Source of the DNA: Candidatus Flexifilum breve
Lineage (GTDB): Bacteria > Chloroflexota > Anaerolineae > Aggregatilineales > Phototrophicaceae
Assembly (NCBI GenBank): GCA_016717205.1
Contig: JADKGC010000009.1
Coordinates: forward strand, 1-64,000
DNA length: 64,000 nucleotides
Direction: 5' to 3'
Shown one piece after another: positions 17,767 through 24,601 of this stretch; the stretch's first letter is position 1, and each line of letters opens with the position of its first letter. A program made the translations under genes and the position numbers. The notes beneath the pieces are model-generated. The model did not search any database, was not told the origin of the DNA, and worked only from the letters and a program-made list of their open reading frames with translations.

Positions 17767-18774
17767 ATGCCTGAACGTATTCGGATCGCCCTAGCCGGGG
17801 CTGGAATCTTTGCCAGAGACGCCCACATCCCCGCGCTGCTCAGTCTGCAAGACCGCTTTGAAATCGTGGCGATCTACAGCCGCACCCGCGCGACCGCGGA
17901 AGCGCTCGTCGCCAGTATGCCGATCAAGCCCGCTATCACGAGTGACCTCGACGAGCTCATGCGGCGCAACGACATTGACGCATTGGATATTCTGCTCCCC
18001 ATCGATCTACTCGCCTCCGCCGTTGATCTGGCGCTGGCCTCGGGCAAGCATGTCGTAAGCGAAAAACCAATGGCGGCCGATGTCGCTTCCGGCGAACGAC
18101 TGCTCTCCATTTACGCGAATCATCCCGCTCAAGTATGGATGGTGGCAGAAAACTGGCGCTACGAGAACGCCTTCTGCGCCGCGGCTGAGCTGGTGCAGAA
18201 CGGTGACCTCGGGCCGGTGTTCAGCGCACATTGGGCGCTGGCAAATTCGCTGGTGCCGAGCAACAAGTACTATCAGACGGCGTGGCGGCGCTCAGGGAGC
18301 TTCCCGGGCGGCTTCCTGATGGACGGCGGCGTCCATCATGTGGCGGTGCTGCGGCAGATCCTCGGCGAAATCGTCGGTGTGAACGCCGTCGTCAAGCAAA
18401 TGCGCGCTGACCTGCCACCCGCCGATACGTTGAGCGCGGCGCTGGAGTTCGCGAGCGGCACTATCGGCACGTACACGGTCACGTATGCGGCGGGCGCCCC
18501 GTGGACGAGCGCGCTGCATCTCGTCGGCGAGCGCGGCACGGCCCGCATTGACCGCAACCTGCTGGAAGTCACAGCCGATGGTCAACCGAAACCCGTGAGC
18601 TTTGCCGAAAACAAAAGCGTCACCGATGAACTGGCGGCGTTCGCCGATGCCATTCAGCACGGGACTCCGCATCGCAACAGCCCAACCGAAGCCTTGAACG
18701 ATGTCGCCGTCATCGAAGCCATGCTGCGCTCCGCCGAAACGGGCAGGCGCGTCACGCCGCAGCGATTCGCTTAA
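17767..18774 (+). CDS. Gfo/Idh/MocA-family oxidoreductase
   Basis: 335 residues. The N-terminal Rossmann fold starts IRIALAGAGIFARDAHIPAL and binds NAD(P). The EKP motif characteristic of the family is present (KHVVSEKPMAADV, near residue 100), with the lysine that positions the nicotinamide. The C-terminal alpha/beta domain has GGFLMDGGVHHVAVLRQILG, where the GGVHHVD-like histidine is the usual acid/base. The substrate is probably a sugar, polyol or biliverdin-like compound; specificity cannot be read. The start has GAGGAGAT in front. The gene ends 29 bases before the rhodanese-Argonaute pair, which may be read through from it. Confidence 0.9.
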   Translation: MPERIRIALAGAGIFARDAHIPALLSLQDRFEIVAIYSRTRATAEALVASMPIKPAITSDLDELMRRNDIDALDILLPIDLLASAVDLALASGKHVVSEKPMAADVASGERLLSIYANHPAQVWMVAENWRYENAFCAAAELVQNGDLGPVFSAHWALANSLVPSNKYYQTAWRRSGSFPGGFLMDGGVHHVAVLRQILGEIVGVNAVVKQMRADLPPADTLSAALEFASGTIGTYTVTYAAGAPWTSALHLVGERGTARIDRNLLEVTADGQPKPVSFAENKSVTDELAAFADAIQHGTPHRNSPTEALNDVAVIEAMLRSAETGRRVTPQRFA

Positions 18775-18786
18775 TTAGAACAAAAA

Positions 18787-18795
18787 TGCTAGAAT
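18787..18795 (+). promoter_or_regulatory. Possible extended -10 element for the rhodanese-Argonaute pair
   Basis: TGCTAGAAT fits TGnTAnnnT. It lies nine bases before the rhodanese ATG, so a transcript would be almost leaderless. No clear -35 is seen. It would let the pair be expressed apart from the upstream oxidoreductase gene. Confidence 0.3.
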
Positions 18796-18803
18796 AGGGA
18801 TGT

Positions 18804-19643
18804 ATGAATAATCTACTGGTCACGACTGACTGGCTGGCCGCCAATCTTGATCGCGTGCGGGTGGTGGATATCCGCGGACATGTGCTCCCGGCAACCGAAC
18901 CGCTGCCCCACTACTACAACCATCGGGACGACTACCTGAAGGCGCACCTACCCGGGGCAGTCTTTATCGACTGGGTGCAGGAGATCACGGACCCAGCCGA
19001 TCCCCGGCATGCCAAGATCGCCCCGCCCGAACGTTACGCGGATGTCATGCGGCGCATCGGCGTGAACGACGACTCGTTCGTCGTCGCCTATGACGATGCT
19101 GCATCGATGTTCGCCGCTCGGCTGTGGTGGTCGCTCAATTACTACGGGCATAGACAGGTTGCCGTTTTGGATGGTGGTTGGCAGAAGTGGGTCGCGGAGG
19201 GTCGCCCGACAACGGCGGAAATTCCGACCTATGCGGCGGGGGATTTCAGCCCACGTCCGACGCCGGAACTCCTTCGTTCGGGCAATCAGGTGTTGACAGC
19301 GCTGCGTTCCGGCCAGCAGTTGATCGACGTGCGCACTCCGGCGGAGTTTCGCGGCGAGGCGTCGCGCGCCAAGCGTGGCGGTCATATTCCCACGGCGATC
19401 AATCTGCCGCGTACGGCGCTCATCGACGCTTCCGGGCAGCTTCTGCCGCCTGACAAGCTGCGTGAGCTGTTCGCAGCGGCGGGGGTGACCAGTGAATCAT
19501 CCGATGTGGTGTTTTACTGCAACGGCGGCGTCTCGGCCAGTTTCGGTTTGCTGGCGCTCCGCGCCGCTGGCCTAGCGCACGGGAGTGTGTATGATGGTTC
19601 TTGGAAAGACTGGGCTAACGACGACACCAAGCCGGTGGAGTGA
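18804..19643 (+). CDS. Rhodanese-family sulfurtransferase (two-domain, SseA/TST-like)
   Basis: 279 residues with two rhodanese domains, roughly 1-135 and 150-279. The first is inactive, with the usual CRIHD-like region reading YDDAASMFAARLWW. The second holds the active-site cysteine in FYCNGGVSASFGLLAL near residue 236. Such enzymes move sulfane sulfur from thiosulfate or 3-mercaptopyruvate to cyanide, thiols or biosynthetic acceptors. CNGGVSA resembles the C-x-G-x-x-A loops of thiosulfate sulfurtransferases. The stop is one base from the Argonaute ATG, so the two are almost certainly one transcript. A functional link with the Argonaute is a hypothesis. Confidence 0.9.
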   Translation: MNNLLVTTDWLAANLDRVRVVDIRGHVLPATEPLPHYYNHRDDYLKAHLPGAVFIDWVQEITDPADPRHAKIAPPERYADVMRRIGVNDDSFVVAYDDAASMFAARLWWSLNYYGHRQVAVLDGGWQKWVAEGRPTTAEIPTYAAGDFSPRPTPELLRSGNQVLTALRSGQQLIDVRTPAEFRGEASRAKRGGHIPTAINLPRTALIDASGQLLPPDKLRELFAAAGVTSESSDVVFYCNGGVSASFGLLALRAAGLAHGSVYDGSWKDWANDDTKPVE

Positions 19644-19644
19644 C

Positions 19645-21714
19645 ATGCCTGCACACCTCTTTGCCGAAATCTTCCCAATCAAGACGGACGCGCTCCCGCC
19701 GTTGACGGCCTACCGCATCCTCACCCGCAACGATAGCGCCCGCAAAGTCGGCGCGCGCTTGGCGGCCGAGCTGCGCGAGGTCTTCCCCGGTGATTGGGTG
19801 TGGGTCGGCGGGCGCATCCTCACCGATCAAGCGCCCAACCCGGTCAAACTGGTGATGATGCTCGATCAGCTCAAGCCGCATTTCCGCGACGTTGAGGCGC
19901 TGGAAGAAGATTTCGCGTGGCAGCCCACCGCCGATCACCTGGCCGATTTTGTGGCGCGCGGTCCGCTGCTCCGCCTCGAAGATCGGCTGATCGACGCGCT
20001 AGCCAAGACCGCTTATGGCATCAAAAACACGCGCACGCAGCGGGAATATCGCATCCGCACGTGGACAGTCGATAACCAACCTGCGCTTTCGATCACGGTC
20101 GTCTCCCGCCTGCTCTATGAGCCGGATTTACAGGCATATGTCGAAACGCTCGACAAGCCCACCGACATGATCGGCCTGTGGGTGGCAGATAAAACCGCGC
20201 GCTTACAGGGCGAGATCACCAAAGTCGTCGGCACGCTCGACGAACAGCGCGACCGCCTCATCAAGCTGAGCGACCGTCCGGACATGCAGGAACTGCTCGC
20301 GAAAACGCCCGGCGATCATTGGGTGTGCCGTGTGCTGGTTGATACGCGCGAATACGATTACGTGACGGATGCGCTCGATTTGGTGATCCGTCTACGTGAC
20401 ATCGGCCAGTTTGACATCAACAAGGCGCAGATGGAGAAGGCGCTGCACCTCAGCCCCGCCCTGCATGCGCAGATGGTCAAGCTGATCTCCGACATCCTCA
20501 AAGAACACAATCTGATCAGCAATGCCTACAGCACGCAGAACGCGGCGGCGCTGTTCGGCAGCATGACTCCCAAATTTTCGCTGGCTTACGGCAGCGGCAA
20601 GTCGCGTCCGTATGATCTGGCGCGGCTTAATCAGGACTTCCAGACGGCGGGCGCGCAGAAACTGCCCGACACCGACAAACCGCTGCGGGTAGTGGTGATC
20701 AACACGCTCGCCGATGAAGTGCGCGACTTCACCGAAGCACTGCGCCGCTCGCTCGACCGTGATTTCGGTCTGAAGCTGGAAGTCGTGCGCGAACGCAGCA
20801 TCCGCGTGATTTCGCAGGCCAACCTCGAAAGCGCCGTGCGCCTGCTGCTCAAAGAGCCGCATGATCTCGCGTTGGCCTTCCTGCCCGACGAAATCGAGTC
20901 CGCCGAAGAAGAAGCGGTGGATGACCGCAATACGCGTTTGCAAACCGTCGGGCGCGGCATGCCCACGCTCGTCATTCACGAATCAACCATGAACAACCCG
21001 GCCGCCATGAGCAGTGTGATCATGGGCTTGGTGGCACGCGCGGGCGGCATCCCCTACCTGCTGGACGAATCGCTCCCCTACGCCGACCGTGTCGTCGGCT
21101 TAAGCTTGATTGAGCACAATAAGAAGGATGTACCGCATCTCACGGGCGTTGCGCGCGTCTACAAGAAAGACGGCGCGTTCATCGGCTACGCCATAGCGAC
21201 CGAACCGGTGCGTGACGGCGCAAGCGTGCCGGATGCGCTGCTCGCGCGGCTGCTCCCACAGGAACTGCTCGGTGGGAAGCGCGTCGTGCTGCATCTTGAC
21301 GGCAAGCAGCGCCGTGAAGTGCTGCGCGCCATCGGCGCTTGGGAAGGTGAAATCGACGCCGAATTCTGCCCGGTCGAAGTGATCCGCTCCGGCGTGCCAC
21401 GGATCTATGCACTGGGTGGCGGGAAGATCGAAGCGCCGGACTGGGGCAGCACCTTCCGCCTGAGCGATACCGAAGCCTTCATCCTGACGACCTCCGGCGA
21501 CGCCGCTATTCAGCCGATTCACATTCGCACTGAAGCCTCGCTGCCGATTGAGCAGGCACTGCACAGCGTGCTGGCCTTCACCCTGTTTCACTATGGTGCG
21601 GTCAAGGTGCCGAAGCTCCCCGTGACGTTATACGGTGGCGATGCGCTTGAGGCGGGCATTCTGCGCGGCGTGCTCGACGAGAACCTGCAGGGCAAAACCC
21701 AATTCTGGCTATAA
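19645..21714 (+). CDS. Long prokaryotic Argonaute, predicted nuclease-inactive
   Basis: 689 residues. Segments in order: N domain (1-110), linker with QPALSITVVSRLLYEPDL, PAZ-like region (160-260, IGLWVADKTARLQGEITKVVG), L2, MID (345-475) and PIWI (476-689). PIWI landmarks are VVLHLDGKQRREV (second catalytic Asp, D552), VIRSGVPRIYALGGG, APDWGSTFRL, the loop before QPIHI, the lane HSVLAFTLFHYGAVKVPKLP and the C-terminal FWL. The first catalytic aspartate, expected in VVGxDx, is serine (VVGLSL, S487), so slicing is not expected. The MID helix has ARAGGIPYLL where many relatives have lysine before GG. Long pAgos of this inactive kind bind guide and target and signal to a partner. Translation starts at ATG 19645, one base after the rhodanese stop; earlier in-frame codons lie inside that gene. 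Confidence 0.85.
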   Translation: MPAHLFAEIFPIKTDALPPLTAYRILTRNDSARKVGARLAAELREVFPGDWVWVGGRILTDQAPNPVKLVMMLDQLKPHFRDVEALEEDFAWQPTADHLADFVARGPLLRLEDRLIDALAKTAYGIKNTRTQREYRIRTWTVDNQPALSITVVSRLLYEPDLQAYVETLDKPTDMIGLWVADKTARLQGEITKVVGTLDEQRDRLIKLSDRPDMQELLAKTPGDHWVCRVLVDTREYDYVTDALDLVIRLRDIGQFDINKAQMEKALHLSPALHAQMVKLISDILKEHNLISNAYSTQNAAALFGSMTPKFSLAYGSGKSRPYDLARLNQDFQTAGAQKLPDTDKPLRVVVINTLADEVRDFTEALRRSLDRDFGLKLEVVRERSIRVISQANLESAVRLLLKEPHDLALAFLPDEIESAEEEAVDDRNTRLQTVGRGMPTLVIHESTMNNPAAMSSVIMGLVARAGGIPYLLDESLPYADRVVGLSLIEHNKKDVPHLTGVARVYKKDGAFIGYAIATEPVRDGASVPDALLARLLPQELLGGKRVVLHLDGKQRREVLRAIGAWEGEIDAEFCPVEVIRSGVPRIYALGGGKIEAPDWGSTFRLSDTEAFILTTSGDAAIQPIHIRTEASLPIEQALHSVLAFTLFHYGAVKVPKLPVTLYGGDALEAGILRGVLDENLQGKTQFWL

Positions 21715-21722
21715 CTGATCGC

Positions 21723-21742
21723 GGGAGCGCGCAGACGCTCCC
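21723..21742 (+). terminator. Hairpin after the Argonaute gene
   Basis: GGGAGCG and CGCTCCC pair around a six-base loop, nine bases past the stop. No long T-run follows, so it may be an RNA 3'-end structure rather than a strong intrinsic terminator. Confidence 0.45.
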
Positions 21743-21784
21743 GATTCGTTCTCCGACTTTTGACGGAAATCCCCGCCGCTGATC

Positions 21785-21813
21785 TTGACGACCGGTTCAG
21801 ATCAGACTATAGT
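21785..21813 (+). promoter_or_regulatory. Sigma-70-type promoter upstream of rsgA
   Basis: TTGACG (21785-21790) and TATAGT (21808-21813) are exactly 17 bases apart. This starts the otherwise gene-free stretch 21743-22045, which also holds a possible 16-codon leader ORF and then about 140 bases in which I see nothing else. Confidence 0.65.
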
Positions 21814-21854
21814 GGTTCACAGTGTTTTATTTGTGCGTGAAGGAGCCAGATTAC

Positions 21855-21905
21855 ATGACTGTCGTCAGCATACCGAGCTTATTCGCGCATCTGATCTCCG
21901 CTTAA
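21855..21905 (+). CDS. Possible 16-residue leader peptide
   Basis: ATG with AGGAG nine bases before it, reading MTVVSIPSLFAHLISA and a TAA stop. It is placed about 35 bases after the predicted transcription start and 140 bases before rsgA. No homology is recognisable, and its composition gives no classic attenuator signal such as runs of one amino acid. It could be a regulatory uORF or chance. Confidence 0.25.
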   Translation: MTVVSIPSLFAHLISA

Positions 21906-22045
21906 GACACAACCCCCGCCCTACCCTAACTGGCGAGCGTTGAGGAACGCGGTCACGATGCGCCGTGACATGTCTTTGGCATGTCACCCGTCATCCGTCG
22001 ATCACTGTTTTGATTCGTCTACACCTGTTCAGGGGAAAACCAACC

Positions 22046-23017
22046 TTGGCTCGATACACCAACCACGTCGAAGGCGTGGTCTATAAGAAACAACTCGGCA
22101 CGTATTTCGTGCGCAGCGCCGACGGCGATGTCGTGTGCTCAATTTCCAGCCGCCTGCGCAAAGAGCTGATTTATCCGATTGCAGACCGCTCGTCCATCGG
22201 GCATCACCGCGTGCAAAAAGTCGACGACATCCATATGATCGACCCGGTCGCTATTGGTGACTGCGTGCAGTTCGTGGTGGCCGAAGACGGCGCAGGCCTG
22301 ATCACGGAAGTGTTGCCCCGGCGCAACAAACTGGCGCGCTCGGCAGCGGGCGTCAAGCAGCTTGAACAAATCATCGCCGCGAACGTCGACCAGCTCGTGA
22401 CCGTGTTCGCCGCCGCGCTGCCCGCGCCGCACTGGAATTTGCTCGATCGGTATCTCGTCACCGCCGAAGAAGCGGAGATTCCTGCGCTCATCGTCATGAC
22501 CAAGCTCGATCTCGTGGAACCCGGGACATTCGATGCCGTCATGGATGAATACCGCGCTCTCGGCTACCACGCGATCCTCACCAGCACCGAGTCCGGTCAC
22601 GGCATCGACGCACTGCGCGCGGCGCTGAACGACAAAACATCAGTCCTCATCGGCAAATCCGGCGTCGGCAAGACGAGTCTGCTCAATGCCGTACAGCCGG
22701 GGCTCGGTTTGCGCGTGGGTGAAGTGAGCAAAGCGCTTAAGAAGGGGAAGCACACCACCACCCATGTCGAAATGATCGGACTGAACGAGGGCGGCTACAT
22801 TGTCGATACGCCCGGCATGCGCGAATTCTCGACGTGGAACATCGACGACGGCGACCTCGCCCTCTTCTTCCGCGAAATGCAGCCCTACGTTGGTAGCTGT
22901 CGCTTCGGGCTCGACTGCACGCATCGCACGGAGCCGGGCTGCGCCATACTCAAGGCCGTGGGCGCAGGGCATATCACCAAACGCCGTTACGAGAGCTATG
23001 TCCGCATGCTCGACTAG
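22046..23017 (+). CDS. rsgA: Ribosome small-subunit-dependent GTPase A
   Basis: RsgA/YjeQ is a circularly permuted GTPase that helps mature the 30S subunit. After an OB-fold (residues 1-85), the G motifs appear in permuted order: G4 TKLDL, G1 GKSGVGKTSLLNA and G3 DTPGMREF. A C-terminal zinc knuckle follows (C-RFGLD-C-TH...EPG-C). The length is about 323 residues from the TTG at 22046, which gives the family-like beginning LARYTNHVEGVVYKKQ. An ATG at 21965 would add 27 unconserved residues. A strong hairpin follows the stop. Confidence 0.92.
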   Translation: MARYTNHVEGVVYKKQLGTYFVRSADGDVVCSISSRLRKELIYPIADRSSIGHHRVQKVDDIHMIDPVAIGDCVQFVVAEDGAGLITEVLPRRNKLARSAAGVKQLEQIIAANVDQLVTVFAAALPAPHWNLLDRYLVTAEEAEIPALIVMTKLDLVEPGTFDAVMDEYRALGYHAILTSTESGHGIDALRAALNDKTSVLIGKSGVGKTSLLNAVQPGLGLRVGEVSKALKKGKHTTTHVEMIGLNEGGYIVDTPGMREFSTWNIDDGDLALFFREMQPYVGSCRFGLDCTHRTEPGCAILKAVGAGHITKRRYESYVRMLD

Positions 23018-23026
23018 CCACAGTTT

Positions 23027-23061
23027 TTGGTGGAGAGAACGCCATTGTATCTCTCCACCAA
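23027..23061 (+). terminator. Hairpin terminator after rsgA
   Basis: TTGGTGGAGAGA (23027-23038) and TCTCTCCACCAA (23050-23061) form a perfect 12-bp stem with an 11-base loop, nine bases after the stop. No T-run follows. Confidence 0.6.
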
Positions 23062-23106
23062 CCTTACGCTAAACATTTCCTAACCACACTTCTCAGAAAA
23101 CCTGAC

Positions 23107-23112
23107 TATAAT
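23107..23112 (+). promoter_or_regulatory. -10 element for the gene at 23153
   Basis: A consensus TATAAT lies 40 bases before the start. The -35 region is poor. GAGGAG precedes the ATG by about seven bases. Confidence 0.5.
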
Positions 23113-23152
23113 ACATTTACGATTTTTAGCTGGGGAAGATGAGGAGCCAACC

Positions 23153-23680
23153 ATGAGCTGCAATCTGGTCGACTTGATGGAGCTATCGCCCGCCCAGCGC
23201 CAGGTCGTGCGCCTCATCCTGCGTGAAACGATGATGACCTATGACGATTTGTGTCTCTCGCTGCAGGAACTCCGGCTTGTTGCTCCCCAGGATGTCGACC
23301 CGCTGCTCGCCGACCTGGCCGCGCACGAGTGGATCGTCTCCCTGCTCCATGACCAAGTACGCGTGTACCGCGTTAACCTCGTGCGGCGCGGCGCGAAGCA
23401 AAACCAAGCCTTCTGGACGCGCCTCGGCGTCGACAATGCGTCCGCACCCGATGACACCAATCAGCGCACTATGATGCGCGGCGGAAAGCGCACGCTGCCC
23501 CCGGCCATCTGGGACACCATCGAACGGGATGTTCCCCTTACGCGTGAGGCGCTCCTCGCCTCGATTCGCGGGCGTTCCCGCGCTTCCAAAGAACCGACCT
23601 CGGAATTCGGACGGGCGCTGCGCAAACGGGTGCTCAACGCGTTGGATGCGATCTCGCGCGATGAACCACCGGTTGCCTGA
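23153..23680 (+). CDS. Hypothetical protein with winged-helix-like N-terminus
   Basis: 175 residues. Residues 8-80 are predicted helical with a final beta hairpin (SPAQRQVVRLILRE, TYDDLCLSLQEL, VDPLLADLAAHEWIVSLL, VRVYRVNLVRR), a layout typical of winged-helix domains. Residues 95-175 are basic and disordered, then helical. I do not recognise the family. It has its own -10 element and RBS and lies 83 bases before the ParA-like gene on the same strand. A DNA- or partner-binding companion of that ATPase is possible but unproven. Confidence 0.7.
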   Translation: MSCNLVDLMELSPAQRQVVRLILRETMMTYDDLCLSLQELRLVAPQDVDPLLADLAAHEWIVSLLHDQVRVYRVNLVRRGAKQNQAFWTRLGVDNASAPDDTNQRTMMRGGKRTLPPAIWDTIERDVPLTREALLASIRGRSRASKEPTSEFGRALRKRVLNALDAISRDEPPVA

Positions 23681-23763
23681 CCGCCGCTAGCCGAATCCAT
23701 CAAAACCGGGTAATATGAACATCGTGACGTCCTCTGTGAACATCATGCCTGGGAGAAATCTTC

Positions 23764-24546
23764 ATGTCAAAAATTATCTCGGTCCACTCCTTCAGAGGTG
23801 GAACGGGCAAGTCGAATACCACTGCGAACCTGGCCGGTATCATCGCAGGTCGTGGTCTGCGGGTCGGGGTGATTGACACCGACATCAACTCCCCCGGGAT
23901 TCACGTTCTGTTCGGGCTGGACGAAGAAGAAATCAAGTACTCGCTCAACGATTACCTGTGGGGCAAGTGCGAAATCGAAAAAGCCGCCTACGATGTGACG
24001 GCGAACCTCAATAAGAACCTCGGCGAGGGCGCGGAACCGATTCCGGCCAACGGCAAAATCTACTTGATCCCGGCGAGCATCAAAGTCGGCGAAATCGCGC
24101 GTATTCTCCGCGAAGGCTACGATGTCGGTCTTCTCAACGACGGCTTCCAAAATCTGATCAAAGAGCTGACGCTCGATGTGCTGCTTATCGACACGCACCC
24201 CGGCCTGAACGAAGAAACGCTCCTTTCGGTCGCCATTTCGGACGCGCTGGCAATCATCATGCGTCCCGACCAGCAGGATTATCAGGGTACAGGCGTCACG
24301 GTGGAAGTTGCGCGCAAGCTCGACGTGCCGCGGATGCTGCTCATCGTCAACAAGACGCCTATGTCCTTCAATTTTGACGAGGTTCGCGCACGCGTTGCCC
24401 AAACGTACAACTGCCCCGTCGGCGCGGTGCTGCCGCACTCCGACGAAATGATGACGTTGGCGAGCGCTGGAGTCTTCGTGCTCCACTTCCCCAACCACCC
24501 CATTACGCAGAATCTGCGGCGGGTTGCCACTGAGCTCCTCGCTTAA
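23764..24546 (+). CDS. ParA/MinD-family ATPase
   Basis: 260 residues with a deviant Walker A HSFRGGTGKSNTTANLAG at residue 8, Walker A' VGVIDTDINSPGIHVLFG and Walker B DVLLIDTHPG. The Walker A lysine pattern (GGTGKS) marks the ParA/MinD/Soj group, which dimerise on ATP and bind DNA or membrane to position cargo. No amphipathic MinD tail is visible at the C-terminus and no ParB is encoded nearby, so the cargo is not chromosomal by default. The upstream 175-residue protein is the only candidate partner. Confidence 0.88.
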   Translation: MSKIISVHSFRGGTGKSNTTANLAGIIAGRGLRVGVIDTDINSPGIHVLFGLDEEEIKYSLNDYLWGKCEIEKAAYDVTANLNKNLGEGAEPIPANGKIYLIPASIKVGEIARILREGYDVGLLNDGFQNLIKELTLDVLLIDTHPGLNEETLLSVAISDALAIIMRPDQQDYQGTGVTVEVARKLDVPRMLLIVNKTPMSFNFDEVRARVAQTYNCPVGAVLPHSDEMMTLASAGVFVLHFPNHPITQNLRRVATELLA

Positions 24547-24565
24547 CCGCGCTTTCAACCAGCAG

Positions 24566-24589
24566 CAGGACGAGACCGTTCTCGTCCTG
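24566..24589. terminator. Hairpin between convergent genes
   Basis: CAGGACGAGA and TCTCGTCCTG pair perfectly over ten bases around CCGT. It lies between the ParA-like gene (plus) and the cyclase gene end (minus) and can serve both. T-rich tails are weak. Confidence 0.55.
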
Positions 24590-24601
24590 TGCTTGTGTAC
24601 T

